A stretch of 64,000 bases of DNA from Acidimicrobiia bacterium (GCA_027494135.1 JAOSJK010000001.1:847378-911377); one strand, 5' to 3'; counted from the stretch's first letter, positions 44,794 through 54,981 are shown. The notes: a model not told the origin generated them from the letters alone. Made by a program: numbers and translations.

Positions 44794-45639
44794 ATGACAG
44801 TGCAGTGGTCGGCACGCCCGCAGCTGCGGCGGCCGGCGCTGGTCGCCGCCTTCGAGGGGGTGGAACGACGCTGCCGGGGCGGCGTCCGACGCCGTCCAGC
44901 TTCTCGGCCGGCTCCACAGGGCGGAGTCATTCGCCGAGATCGCTGCGGACGAGTACTTCGACTTCCAGGCGTCTCGTCCCCGAGCGACGATCATCGACGG
45001 CGTCGTCACGTCGATCGCATGGCCGAGGACCACCTTCCTCGCGGCCCGCATCCCCGACGCGACCCATGATCTCGTCCTTCTCCTGGGAGTCGAGCCGAAT
45101 CTGCACTGGCCCGACTTCTGCCGGGAGGTCCTCGGCGTCGCGCGCGACTGCGGGTGCGAGATCGTCGTGACTCTGGGTGCGCTCCTCGCCGAGGTCCCCA
45201 CACCCGACCGGTGCGCCTCACCGGCGTGACCGACGACCCAGCGACCGCGGACAGGCTGGATCTCCTCCAGTCCCGCTACGAAGGGCCGACGGGCATCGTC
45301 GGCGCCGTGCATGCCGAGGCCCACCGGATGTCGCTGCCCTCGGTCTCGCTGTGGGCCCCCGTCCCCCACTACGTGGCCACGCCACCGAACCCCAAGGCGA
45401 CCCGCGCCCTGCTGGATCGACTCGGCCGCCTGCTCGCGCTGCCCATCGACCTCTCCGACCTAGACGCTGCTTCTGCGGCGTGGGAGGGACAGATCGACCT
45501 CGCGGCCTCCGACGACGGTGAGGTCAAGGCGTACGTGAAGTCGCTCGAGGAGCGGTACGACGCCGAGGAGACGCCGTCAGGCGACTCGCTCGCAGCCGAC
45601 TTCGAGAGGTACCTGAGGGACCAGACCGACGACGACTGA
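44794..45639 (+). CDS. PAC2 family protein (frame broken twice)
   Basis: ATG 44794 gives VQWSARPQLRRPALVAAFEG. A break at the GGGGG run 44856-44860 (one fewer gives EGWNDAG) leads to ASDAVQLLGRLHRAESFAEI and DEYFDFQASRPRATIIDG, then LVLLLGVEPNLHWPDFCREV and EIVVTLGALLAEVP. A second break near 45200 (one more C) continues HTRPVRLTGVTDDPATADRL, YEGPTGIVGAVHAEAHRMSL and YVATPPNPKATRALLDRLG. These are hallmarks of actinobacterial PAC2 proteins, related to proteasome assembly chaperones and often encoded in hosts with a proteasome. Function in bacteria unproven. Confidence 0.83.
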
Positions 45640-45647
45640 GCGTCCCG

Positions 45648-47024
45648 CTACTGCAGGAGGTCTCGGGCTACCTCTTCGAAGAGCCGCGTCGACAGCAGCA
45701 GCGACTCCACGTCGACGCGCTCGTCGTGGCCGTGGAACATGGTCCCGTAGTCCTCGAAGGTCAGCCGGCTGCTGAACAGTCCGAAGCCGTACGCGACCGA
45801 TCCCGCCCGCCGGAAGAACCGAGCGTCGGTCGCACCGACGGTCAGGAACGGAACCAGCGACGACCCCTCCACGAAGCGCCCCGAGACGCGCCCCAGCGAA
45901 TCCCACAGCGGCGTATCGGCGGGGGAGATGGTCGACTCGTTCTCGTCGTCGAACGGCGTGATCTCCACGTGCGGGTAGAGGTCGCCGAGCGCCTCCGCGA
46001 GCATCCCCTGGAGGTCGCTGCCCTCCTGCCCGGGGAGCGTTCGGATATCGACCTCGAGGTCCACCGAGTCGGGGATGACGTTCGTCTTGGTCCCACCATG
46101 GATGATCGTGGGCGCGAACGTGGCGTGGGTGCAGGCGTGTGCCTGTCGGGCCATCCCGATCGGGAGCTCCTCGCAGAGCGCGTCGAGGCGGGCCGGATCG
46201 GTCAGGTCGGCGGGGAGACCGACGCCCTCGATGAAGCTGCGCCAGGTGTCGTGGATGGTCGCTACCGGCCGGTAGTCGGCGAGGCGGCGCACGATCTCTG
46301 CAGCGGTCACCAGGGCGTTGTCGGTCCGGTAGGGCTGCGACGCATGCCCCGGTGTGCCTCGGATCCGCAGACGGCACCAGTACGACCCCTTCTCCCCGAC
46401 GATCACGGGCAGACGCAGCCCGCCGTCGGACGCAGGGATCTGGAACCCACCGGACTCGGTGATCACGTAGTCGGCCGAGACGGCGTCGCGCTCGTTCTCC
46501 ACCATGTGCTTCGCGCCCCAGGTGCCGAGGTTCTCCTCGTCGGCGACCGCCAGATAGACGAGAGTGCCCTTCGGACGGAACCCGGAGTCGGCGAGGTGCT
46601 TGAACGCGACGGCCATCGTCGCGGTCAGGTTGAGCATGTCGACAGCCCCGCGGCCCCATACCTCACCATCGATGATGTCGCCGCCGAACGGATCGTTGCT
46701 CCACCCGTCGGCACTCACGGGGACCACGTCGGTGTGACCCATCAGCAGGAGTGGTCGGAGCGTTCGGATCGGTGCCCTCTATCCTGGCGACCAGGTTGTC
46801 GCGGCCCGGCCGCGTCTCGTAGCGCTCGATGTCGAGCCCCGCGCTCCCCCAGGTATGCGTCGAGGACGTCGCTGCTGCGCACCTCGAACCCGGAGTCGGG
46901 TGTTCCGTCGTTGACGCACGCGTTGCAGGATCAGGTGCTGGAGCAGATCAGTCGCCTCGGCCGCGGTCGCGTCGTCGTCCGGGAGCATCGCCGCCGTCCC
47001 GCCCGTGATCCTCTGGTCGCTCAT
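45648..47024 (-). CDS. M20 family metallopeptidase (N-terminus frame broken)
   Basis: From residue about 95 onward the chain is intact: LLLMGHTDVVPVSADGWSND with the first zinc His and Asp, VWGRGAVDMLN, LAVADEENLGTWGAKHMVEN with the catalytic Glu pair, RGTPGHASQPYRTDNALVTA, HGGTKTNVIPDSVDLEVDIR and TMFHGHDERVDVESL. ATG 47024 starts SDQRITGGTAAMLPDDD and EATDLLQHLIL. Between about 46750 and 46925 the frame changes at least three times, denser than elsewhere. The fold is that of ArgE/DapE-type peptidases or carboxypeptidases; substrate unknown. Confidence 0.8.
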
Positions 47025-47127
47025 CCCCCGACGCTAGCCATCAGCCGGTCCCGGCGTGGCCCGGAGCGGAACGTGATCCTCTCAGGTGTCCCACCCGGTG
47101 GTCGTGCCGGGTTACCGTGAGAGCCGC

Positions 47128-47200
47128 GCCGGGTTAGCTCAGTCGGCAGAGCATTCGCCTTGTAAGCGAACGGTCGTCGGTTCGATTCCGACACCCGGCT
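47128..47200 (+). tRNA. tRNA-Thr (anticodon TGT)
   Basis: Acceptor GCCGGGT pairs with ACCCGGC. D-arm is GCTC...GAGC and the anticodon arm TTCGC-CTTGTAA-GCGAA, giving TGT. The T-arm is GTCGG-TTCGATT-CCGAC. The discriminator is T, and CCA is not encoded (CCG follows), unlike the tRNA-Ala in this window. Confidence 0.95.
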
Positions 47201-47297
47201 CCGAAGCGCGCTCCCGCTACCCGACACGCCCTCTCGTCGGGGTCCCCAGGCGGAGATGCTTGTAATTCGCGCGCCACCCGGCCAACATCGACCTCCA

Positions 47298-47555
47298 ATG
47301 GATCTCAGCGAGCGCGACCGCCACATGCTCGATTTCGAACGCGCATGTTTCACGCTGCCCGGCACAAAGGAGTCCGCGATACGCGCGCGGTTCGCCATGT
47401 CGCCCGCCTCGTACTACCGGATCCTCCGGGATCTCCTCGATGACGAGGCGTCCTATCGGTACGACCCGCTCACAGTGAAGCGACTCCGCCGCGACCGCGC
47501 TCTCCGCCGCAGGCAGCGCATCGAGGGCCGTCGCGCCGACCCGGGCTCTCGTTGA
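47298..47555 (+). CDS. DUF3263 family protein
   Basis: An 85-residue basic protein: MDLSERDRHMLDFERACFTL, GTKESAIRARFAMSPASYYR and DPLTVKRLRRDRALRRRQR. This is the DUF3263 family, found across Actinobacteria, with a helix-turn-helix-like core (RARFAMSPASYYRIL). A DNA-binding role is plausible but unproven. It lies between tRNA-Thr and the LytR_C protein gene, an arrangement I believe is common in the phylum. Confidence 0.85.
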   Translation: MDLSERDRHMLDFERACFTLPGTKESAIRARFAMSPASYYRILRDLLDDEASYRYDPLTVKRLRRDRALRRRQRIEGRRADPGSR

Positions 47556-47591
47556 TCCCTCCCGGGGCGCCGCGCGGGGCAGAATGTCGGC

Positions 47592-48147
47592 ATGGCTCGA
47601 GGCACCGGCATGACAACGGGGTCGCCGCCGCACGGCGAAGACAGCGCACTGGCGCGCACAGCGGGGTTCGCGGCGGCCAAGGGCGCCGGGGTCATCGCGG
47701 CCGCGGTGCTCGTGGGCGTCCTCCTCCTACAGATCGTCGACGACGGCTCGACCGGACCGATCGGCGCGGCCGGCGACGGCAAGCCGGACACAACCACGAC
47801 AACCGGAAAGTCGTCGCCCGACAAGACCACTTCGACGACCGAGGCGACCGCGCCGGCGAAGAACGCCGACCAGGTGAAGGTGCTCGTCCTCAACGGCGGG
47901 GCCGCCGCAGGGTCGGCCGGCACGATGTCGGAGACCCTGAAGCAGAAGGGCTACACGAACCAGGAGCCTGCCAACGACGACGACGCGACGCGAACGGGGG
48001 AACGTCGTCCACTGTCGAGAGGGCCTGGAGCGCGAGGCGGCGGCACTCGCCGTCGCCGTAGGCGAGGGGACCCCGGTCGAGACCTTTCCGGATCCTGCGC
48101 CTCCCAACAGCGACACCGCCGACTGCGTCGTGATCGTCGGCGCGTAG
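47592..48147 (+). CDS. LytR C-terminal domain protein (frame broken)
   Basis: A short cytoplasmic N-terminus, one membrane helix (GAGVIAAAVLVGVLLLQIV), a Thr-rich linker and a LytR_C domain: VKVLVLNGGAAAGSAGTMSE, LKQKGYTNQEPANDDDATRT and, in the other frame, GNVVHCREGLEREAAALAVA and SDTADCVVIVGA at the end. The break is at the GGGGG run 47996-48000 (one base fewer). LytR_C domains occur in cell-wall-associated proteins. It follows DUF3263 directly and is probably cotranscribed. Confidence 0.82.
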
Positions 48148-48166
48148 CCGGCCCCGAGACGAGACG

Positions 48167-49312
48167 TCAGCCCGCGCGGCGTAGCAGCCTGTCCCGCTGC
48201 GGTCCTGTCGCGGCGTCGATCGCGGTCCACGCCATGGCGACCGCTCCGTCGACCACCGCGGAGTCGGCCGACGCGCCGACGCATGCCGCCGCGAACTCGC
48301 TCTGGTGGTTCATCGCTCCCCCGTCTCGATCCCGATGCAGGGGGTGGATCGACGGCACCGCCAACGACACGTTGCCCATATCTGTCGAGAAGGTCATCGA
48401 GGAGCCCGCCGGGAACGATCTACCGAGATCCTCGGCGTTCGTGCGATAGATCGCCGCGAGCCCGGCGTCGTGGTCCATGTGCGTGTACGCAGGCGAGACG
48501 TCCTCGATGCTCAGGGCGGCCCCCGTGGCGAGCGCCCCGGCCTCGAAGCAGCGCTCCACCCTCGCTCGCACCGCCTCGACGCCGTGCATCGTCTCCGACC
48601 TCACCATCCACCGCCCCGAGGTGTGGGCCGGCACCACGTTCGCGGCGTCACCCCCGTGCATCACGAACCCGTGCACCTGATCGGAAGCGCCGAGGTGCTG
48701 GCGCAGCAGGCCGATCGCGGACTGCGCGACGACGAGGGCGTCGGCTGCGTTCACGCCCCGCTCCGGCGCCGCCGCCGCATGCGACTCGCGACCCGTGTAG
48801 AAGACGTCGAAGTGGGCCACGGCCCTGACAGCGGGCTCGAGGCACTCGACCGGACCGGGGTGGACCATCAGCGCCGCGTGCACGTCGTCGAACGCTCCGC
48901 GCTCGAGCATGAGCACCTTGCCGCCGCCCCCCTCCTCCGCGGGAGTGCCGAGGACGGTCACGGTCAATCCCACATCGTCTACGAGCGGGGCCAGCGCGAG
49001 GCCCGCGCCTACCGCGGCGGCGGCGATGATGTTGTGACCGCAGGCGTGGCCGATCTCCGGTAGGGCGTCGTACTCGGCGCAGATCGCGATGTGGAGCGGA
49101 CCGCTTCCGGCACGCGCCGCGAAGGCCGTGGGCATCCCGCAGTACCCCGACTCGACTTCGAAGCCCCGCGTGTCGAGCGCCTCGGCGGTCCACGCGCACG
49201 CACGCTCCTCCTCCCAACGGACCTCGGGGTGGGAGTGGATCAGGTGCGACAGCGAGATCAGGTCGGCCTCGTTCCGCTTCACCGAGGCGAGCGCCGCGCC
49301 CTTCGCGTCCAT
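48167..49312 (-). CDS. M20 family amidohydrolase (PM20D2/AbgB-like)
   Basis: A 381-residue protein from ATG 49312. LSHLIHSHPEVRWEEERACA, HIAICAEYDALPEIGHACGH and NIIAAAAVGAGLAL carry the metal ligands; TVLGTPAEEGGGGKVLMLER follows, then the lid domain with FYTGRESHAAAAPERGVNAA. The end has FSTDMGNVSLAVPSIHP and AMNHQSEFAAAC. Around 48335-48355 two compensating homopolymer shifts appear: the expected HPxIGIETGGAMNHQ reads HPLHRDRDGGAMNHQ. Relatives cleave aminobenzoyl-glutamate or dipeptides. Confidence 0.85.
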   Translation of the reverse strand: MDAKGAALASVKRNEADLISLSHLIHSHPEVRWEEERACAWTAEALDTRGFEVESGYCGMPTAFAARAGSGPLHIAICAEYDALPEIGHACGHNIIAAAAVGAGLALAPLVDDVGLTVTVLGTPAEEGGGGKVLMLERGAFDDVHAALMVHPGPVECLEPAVRAVAHFDVFYTGRESHAAAAPERGVNAADALVVAQSAIGLLRQHLGASDQVHGFVMHGGDAANVVPAHTSGRWMVRSETMHGVEAVRARVERCFEAGALATGAALSIEDVSPAYTHMDHDAGLAAIYRTNAEDLGRSFPAGSSMTFSTDMGNVSLAVPSIHPLHRDRDGGAMNHQSEFAAACVGASADSAVVDGAVAMAWTAIDAATGPQRDRLLRRAG

Positions 49313-49329
49313 GCGGGTAGCGTCGCACC

Positions 49330-50136
49330 GTGACCCGCACCGACGCAACGCGCCCCACTGGAGAGCTGTTGGCGCCCTTCGCGGCTTCGGCCCGCGAGCT
49401 CGCCGTGCTCTCCGACTTCGACGGCTCGCTCGCCCCCGTGGTGCAGGATCCCGACGACGCGGTGGCCCTCCCTGCGGCTCTCGACGCACTCCGGCGGCTC
49501 GTCCCGCTGGTGAGGAGGGTCGGCATCGTCAGCGGCCGCGCCGTCGAGTTCCTCACCCTCCGGGTCGCTCTACCCGGAGTCGAGCTGGCAGGTCAGCACG
49601 GTCTCGAGTTCGAGCGCTCCGGCGAGCGTCGACTCGACGCAGCGGCGTTGCCGTACGTCGAGGTGATGAGGGTCGCGGCGGCCGAGGCCGAGAGCCTCCT
49701 TCCCGGGATCAGGGTCGAGGACAAGGGCGCGAGCATCACACTGCACTGGCGAGGCCGGCCCGCCCGCGCCGACGAGGTGCGTGGCGTGGCGGCGGAGCTC
49801 GCCGAGCGGCACGGCCTCGTGTTGCTCCCCGGCCGCCTGATCAGCGAGCTGCGCCCGCCCGTGGTCGCCGACAAGGGGACTGCCGTCGAGGCTCTCGCTT
49901 CGGGGTGCGCCGCCGCGATCTTCGCCGGCGACGACGACGGTGACCTCGCCGGCTTCGAGGCACTCGACCGCCTGACGTCGTCCGGCGACCTGCGGCATGC
50001 GCTACGGATCGGCGTGAGCTCACCGGAGGCACCCGCGGAGCTGATGGCGCGCGCCGACGTCGTCGTCGACGGGCCTCCCGGCCTCGCCGCTCTGCTGAGC
50101 TCGCTCGCCGGCATCATCGGAGGCGCTCCGGACTAG
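49330..50136 (+). CDS. otsB: Trehalose-6-phosphate phosphatase OtsB
   Basis: A 268-residue HAD phosphatase. Motif I is LSDFDGSLAPVV with nucleophile Asp and DxD; VGIVSGRAVEFL is motif II; GLEFERSGERR and RVEDKGASITLHWRGRP belong to the cap; ELRPPVVADKGTAVEAL holds motif III Lys; and IFAGDDDGDLAGFEAL is motif IV. It dephosphorylates trehalose-6-phosphate to trehalose. The stop overlaps that of otsA tail-to-tail (CTAG at 50133-50136). It is divergent from the M20 amidohydrolase gene. Confidence 0.93.
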   Translation: MTRTDATRPTGELLAPFAASARELAVLSDFDGSLAPVVQDPDDAVALPAALDALRRLVPLVRRVGIVSGRAVEFLTLRVALPGVELAGQHGLEFERSGERRLDAAALPYVEVMRVAAAEAESLLPGIRVEDKGASITLHWRGRPARADEVRGVAAELAERHGLVLLPGRLISELRPPVVADKGTAVEALASGCAAAIFAGDDDGDLAGFEALDRLTSSGDLRHALRIGVSSPEAPAELMARADVVVDGPPGLAALLSSLAGIIGGAPD

Positions 50137-51505
50137 CTCCCGGCGTGGCCGAGGAGATCGTCGAGCCACATGACCGGCGTACGGGCACCCGCGAGCTCGC
50201 GGAGTCGTCGGGCGCGCGCGGCGCGCTCCGCTGCGGGCTCGTCGAGCGCCGCAGCGAGCGAGCGCGCGGTCTGCTCCAAGTCGTACGGGTGGACCTCGCG
50301 TGCTGCGTCACCCAGCTCGTCGAAGGCGCCCGCACCACGCGACAGGCAGAGGACGCCGTCGCGCTCGTTGAGCAGCGGTCCCTCTTTCGCCACGAGGTTG
50401 AGTCCATCGATCAGGGGGTTCACCAGCAGAGCGTCGTAGCGCTGCAGTCCGGCCACGCTGCGGGCGAAGTCGTCGCGGTCGTCGAGCACGATCGGTTGCC
50501 AGTCGCGTGTCCCCCACCGCTCGTTCACCGTCGACACCGCCTCCTCGACTTCATTGGCGTACTCGACGTACTCCGCCAGCCTCTGGCGTGACGCGTACAC
50601 CATGGCGACGAAGACCACACGGCCGCGCAGATCAGCGCGCTCCTTCAGCAGCAGGTCATACGCCAGGAACCCGCGCACGAGGTTCTTCGACGGCTCGACG
50701 CGGTCGGTGCGCACTATGAGTGCCCGATCACCTACCAGGTCGTCGAGTGATCTGCGCGCCTCGGCAGCCGCAGGCGACGCGGCCACCTCTTCGAGGGCTG
50801 CACGATCGGGCCCCAGCGATGACGCGAAGGGGGAGTGCGAAGCAGCGCCACCCCCGAGCACCTCGCGAACCGACGCCCGATACGCGGCAGCCCATCGTGG
50901 CGTGTGGAACCCGGAGGGGCCTCCACCCATCGAACCGCAGATGGCTGCCGCCACATCGTCGGGGAGCACCCTGATGCCGCCCGGCCCACAGAACGGCGTG
51001 TGGGTGAAGTGCAGCACCTGGAGATCCGGCCGGACGCGCCGGACCATCGACGGCACGAGAGCCAGCTGGTAGTCCTGCACCAGGACCACGTCGCCGTCGT
51101 GCGCCGCCTCGCAGACCGCGGCGGCGAAGACCTCGTTCACCGCCGCGTAGGCGTCCCAGGCCTCCCTGAACGCGGGGTCGAAAAGCGGACGCCTGACGAG
51201 GTCGAAGATCCCGTGGTGGAGGAACCAGAGCACCGAGTTGGAGACGATGTCGTAGTGGAGCCGGTGCAGGTGCTCGTCTATGTCGAGGAGCCGCACCTCG
51301 ATGCCGGGGGCCCTGGCCTTCCCGGCCCGCAGCGCCGCCCTGTCGCCGGCGCCGATGGCGGCGGCCACCCAGACGGCCGGATCTTCGTTGCGCAGGAGGA
51401 GAGGACCGAGCGCGCTCACCACGCCCCCGCCCCCCTACGTGCCTCGAACTCCCCGCCGCCCGAGTCTACGAACGTGTACGGACCGCGGTGCGAGACGATG
51501 ATCAA
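50133..51505 (-). CDS. otsA: Trehalose-6-phosphate synthase OtsA (frame broken near start)
   Basis: GT20 enzyme making trehalose-6-phosphate from UDP-glucose and glucose-6-phosphate. TTG 51505 gives IIVSHRGPYTFVDSGGGEFE. Adding one base at the CCCCC run 51424-51428 yields GAGGVVSALGPLLLRNEDPA, with the donor-binding GG. Further: NSVLWFLHHGIFDL, VLVQDYQLALVPSMVRRVRP, FTHTPFCGP, IVRTDRVEPSKNLVRGFLAY with the conserved Arg and Lys, and LLVNPLIDGLNLVAKEGPLL (DGLNLVAKE). The start lies 10 bp after the treT stop, suggesting a treT-otsA operon. Confidence 0.92.
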
Positions 51506-51515
51506 CGCCACGACC

Positions 51516-52779
51516 TCACTCGGTGGCGTTCAGGTCGCTGAAGAGACGCAGCCAGTCCTCGAGCTCCCCTAGTGGAGAGGAACTCGCGCCGCACGTGCTC
51601 GTGCCCCGCCGTCCCGAACCGCCTCGCCGTCTCCGCGTCGGAGAGGATCTCGACGCAGCGCGCGGCGCACTCGTCTACGGAGTCGACGAGGTATCCGCTC
51701 ACGCCGTCTTCGATCTGCAGCGTGATTCCCCCCCGCCGACCACCTACCACCGGACGTCCCTTCCAGAGCGCCTCGCTGACCGTGAGACCGAAGCCCTCGC
51801 GCAGCGACTTCTGGACGACGACGCCGGCGGCCCGCTGGAACGCGTTGATCTGAACGGCCCCGACCTGCTGCAGGTTGGAGAGCAGGAACACGTCGCGATC
51901 CCCGGCCCGAGCCTCCTCGCAGAGCTCCCAGTAGTGGAACCCCTCGGGGTCGTCGGTCGCCATCGACCCTGCGAGGATCAGCTGGAGCCCCGGCACCTCC
52001 TCACGCGCGATGCGGAAGGCCTCGATGACGCCGACCGGGTCCTTCCACGGGTCGAAGCGGCTGACCTGGCACATGATCGGCCGACCGGGATCGACGCCGT
52101 AGGAGCGACACATCTCGTCGACGAACGGCTGCGCCAGGTCGAGGTTCTTGACCGAGAGCGGGTCGATGCACGGCGGCGCCTGCACGACACGGTCCATCTC
52201 CAGCGACTCGGGCACGAACGACGGCATCGTCCACACAGAGACGTCGTACTGCTCCACATAGGGTCGGAAGAACTCCCACACGCGCGGGTTCGCGTCGGTG
52301 AGGTCGATGTGGCAGCGCCAGATCCATTTCGCGCCGTTGTTGTCGAACCTGTGTCCGCGCACGAACTCGCGAATGGCCACCGGCTGTGGGTCGTGGAGCA
52401 CGACGAAGTCGTACTCGCCTTCGAGGGCCGTCGCGTTGTCTACCGTCCGCTCGAGGTAGACGCGTTCGTCGCGCAGGTCCCACTCGATGTCGGCTCCCTG
52501 AAGGGCGTTGTGCGCCGACTTGGTGACATGGAAGAACTCGTCGGTCCCGCGCATCACCTGCCAGTCGGCCTCCAGGCCCGCTGCACGCAGCAGCGGCACG
52601 TGCGTGGCGAGCAGCTCCGCCACCCCGCCCCCGTAGGCGGTCGCGTTGACGTGCAGGACCCGCGCGCCTGCGAGCGGGGCTGCGAGCTCCCGGATCCGCT
52701 CGATCGTGCCGGGCTCGACGACTTCGGCGTAGTCGGAGAGGTTCTTCTCGAGTAGAGGGACACGTTCCAGCAACGGCAC
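51516..52779 (-). CDS. treT: Trehalose synthase TreT-type glycosyltransferase
   Basis: A GT4 enzyme. ARVLHVNATAYGGGVAELLA is the N-terminal Rossmann entry; VVLHDPQPVAIREFV, WIWRCHIDLTDANPRVWEFF and PPCIDPLSVKNLDL are typical of TreT, which makes trehalose from NDP-glucose and glucose. The C-terminal domain has PIMCQVSRFDPWKDPVGVIE and VVVQKSLREGFGLTVSEALW. The last residues shift frame near 51570: one base fewer gives STRELEDWLRLFSDLNATE and the stop at 51516. GTG 52779 is the start. It provides a second trehalose route beside OtsAB. Confidence 0.88.
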
Positions 52780-52888
52780 ATTCCCGGTCTTGTGGGGTCA
52801 GGGGCGGTGTGGTCAAGGGGCGCCGCGGGTCCGGGCTCTCCACCCCAAGGGGTGCGCGCCCGAGCCGCCGCGGGCCAATCTATGCGAT

Positions 52889-53923
52889 GTGACCCGCGCC
52901 ATCGTCTGTCCCGACAAGTTCCGAGGGACCCTCACCGCTGCGGAGGCCGCCGCCGCGATGGCGCGCGGGCTCCGGCGCGGCGGGATCGACGACGTGCGGG
53001 AGATCCCCCTCGCCGACGGGGGCGAGGGCACTCTCGAGGCGCTGCTGAGCGCGTCCGGCGGATCGCTGCGCGTCGAGCGGGTCACCGGCCCCCTCGGCGC
53101 CGCCGTCGATGCCCGATGGGCTGTGCTCGCCGGCGGGGTGGGGGTCGTCGAGATGGCCCGCGCGAGCGGCCTGGCACTCGTCGAGGGCCGGAACGACCCG
53201 CTCGGGGCATCGACGAAGGGGACCGGCGAGCTCATCGCCGCCGTCGCCCGCTCCGGGATCCGCAGGATCATCGTCGGGGTAGGGGGCAGTGCCACCACCG
53301 ACGGCGGACTGGGAGCCGTCGAGGCGCTCGGGTGGTCGCTCCAGGGCCTCGACGTCACAGTGGCGTGCGACGTCACCACGCGGTTCCTCGACGCGGCCCG
53401 GACGTACGGGCCACAGAAGGGCGCCGGCGACGCCGAGATCGCACTGCTCACACGGCGTCTCGACCGCCTCGCACAGCAGTACGCCGAGCGGACCGGCGTC
53501 GACGTGACCGACCTGGAGGGCGGTGGCGCGGCCGGCGGTCTTGCCGGCGGGCTGGCGGCGATCGGCGCGACCCTGGAGCGCGGCTTCGAGGTGGTCGCCC
53601 GCGCCGTCGGTCTCGACGACGCCCTGGCATCTGCGGACCTCGTGGTCACCGGCGAGGGCAGGCTCGACACGACGAGCCTCGCGGGCAAGGTCGTCGGCGG
53701 AGTCCTCGACTGGGCGACCGGGGAGGGCGTAGGACATCTCGCCGTCGTCGCCGGTCAGGTGACCCGCGACGCTCGCGCCGCGCTCTCGCGGCGCGGAACG
53801 GTTCAGGTGCTCGCTCTGACCGACCGCGTCTGGTCGTCGGGTGAGGCGTTCACCCGGGCTTCACTCCTCGTCGAGGAGGCCTGCATCGAGGTCGCCCGGC
53901 CCACCGCGTCGACCGCTCCCTGA
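52889..53923 (+). CDS. Glycerate kinase
   Basis: A 344-residue GckA/GlxK-type (PF02595) glycerate 2-kinase. RAIVCPDKFRGTLTAAEAAA, EIPLADGGEGTLEALL, GASTKGTGELIAAVARSGIR, IIVGVGGSATTDGGLGAVEA, TYGPQKGAGDAEIALLTRRL, GGGAAGGLAGGLAAIGATLE and VTGEGRLDTTSLAGKVVGG are all standard. GTG 52889 is in frame. It overlaps the 3' end of gpgS by 63 bp in convergent orientation. Phosphoglycerate made here may feed either glycolysis or, after conversion to 3-phosphoglycerate, the glucosylglycerate route. Confidence 0.92.
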   Translation: MTRAIVCPDKFRGTLTAAEAAAAMARGLRRGGIDDVREIPLADGGEGTLEALLSASGGSLRVERVTGPLGAAVDARWAVLAGGVGVVEMARASGLALVEGRNDPLGASTKGTGELIAAVARSGIRRIIVGVGGSATTDGGLGAVEALGWSLQGLDVTVACDVTTRFLDAARTYGPQKGAGDAEIALLTRRLDRLAQQYAERTGVDVTDLEGGGAAGGLAGGLAAIGATLERGFEVVARAVGLDDALASADLVVTGEGRLDTTSLAGKVVGGVLDWATGEGVGHLAVVAGQVTRDARAALSRRGTVQVLALTDRVWSSGEAFTRASLLVEEACIEVARPTASTAP

Positions 53924-54810
53924 GCGGGCCCGGTACTCCGCGATCGTCGCGATAGGAGGCCGCTCGCGCACCTCGACGGCGACTCTCTCGGGCGAGTACG
54001 AGGGATCGAATCGGACCAGCTCCGCGGGCTCCTGTTCGACCGGCCCGAGCCCGGCGCGTCGCAGCGCGGTCACGAGGACGGCGAGTGCCTGCGGGCCGAG
54101 ATCTGCGAGCGGTCGGTTCCGGTGCTCGCGCACACCGAGATCGACCTGGGCGATCGCGTCGAACCCGAAGCGTTCGCAGACGTCGATCAGCAACCCGATC
54201 TCGACACCCCAGCCCATCACGAAGGGGAGCGTCTCGACGGCGCTGCGCCTGACCGCATACTCCCCGGAGAGCGGCTGCACCACCTCGGCCAAGGTGGGGA
54301 AGAGGTGACTCAGCAGCGGCCGGGCGACCAGCTCCGTTACACGGCCCCCTCCGCCGTGCTCGCCCCTCAGAGGTCGTTGGTAGTAGCCCTTGGTGAGCAC
54401 CAGTCCGCGGTGGAACAGCAGCGGTGCCACCAGGCTGCTGACGAAGTGCGACCGGAAGTCGCGTACGTCGGCATCGAGCCAGCAGATGAGGTCGCCGTCA
54501 CACGCGTGGAGCGACTTCCAAAGGGCATTGCCCTTGCCCGAGCCCGGACCCGCCGCCGGCAGGATCGAGGACTCGGCCACGACCCGGGCGCCGGCCTCGG
54601 CCGCCTCTACGGCCGTGGCGTCGGTCGAGGCGTCGTCGATCACCACGATCTCGTCCACGAGCGCAACAGCCTCCACGAGGTCGCGCCGGATGGTCGTGAC
54701 GATCCCCCGACCGTCGCCGCCTCGTCGGCGGCGGGCAGGCAGACCGACAACCTGCTCCCACAGCGGGACTTCGCTTCCGCGAGGGCCTCCGCGCCCGCCA
54801 TCTCCTCCAT
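53861..54810 (-). CDS. gpgS: Glucosyl-3-phosphoglycerate synthase GpgS (frame broken)
   Basis: GT81-type enzyme. ATG 54810 starts EEMAGAEALAEAKSRCGSRL and VCLPAADEAATVG. Adding one base at 54704-54708 gives GGIVTTIRRDLVEAVALVDE. Then VVIDDASTDATAVEAAEAGA, GKGNALWKSLHACDGDLICW, LDADVRDFRSHFV, the diagnostic KGYYQRPL, GGGRVTELVARPLLSHLFP, QPLSGEYAVRRSAVETLPFV and GWGVEIGLLIDVCERFG. It transfers glucose to 3-phosphoglycerate, the first step of glucosylglycerate or methylglucose polysaccharide synthesis in Actinobacteria. An alternative ATG is at 54801. Confidence 0.88.
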
Positions 54811-54878
54811 CGCGCGAGCGTAGGGGGCAGGGCGGGGCTGCGCCCCGGAGGCGGTGTTACGCTTCCCGTCGAACACGC

Positions 54879-54975
54879 GCTCATCCAGAGCGGCCGAGGG
54901 ACAGGCCCTGTGACGCCGCGGCAACCAGTCGCCCGGGACTCCGGGTGGCCAGGTGCCAATGCCTGACCGATGAGC
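54879..54975 (+). promoter_or_regulatory. SAM riboswitch (S-box class, SAM-I/SAM-IV type)
   Basis: P1 is GCTCATC (54879-54885) with GATGAGC (54969-54975). The core CCAGAGCGGCCGAGGGACAG, then GGCCCTGTGACGCCGCGGCA and ACC, followed by GGTGCCAATGCCTGAC, matches the S-adenosylmethionine-binding consensus (AGAG, GAGGGA, GGCCC, GCAACC, GGTGCCAA). It lies 96 bp upstream of the threonine-synthase-like gene on the same strand. SAM-IV is usual in Actinobacteria; the exact class needs a covariance search. Confidence 0.92.
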
Positions 54976-54981
54976 AGCCAA

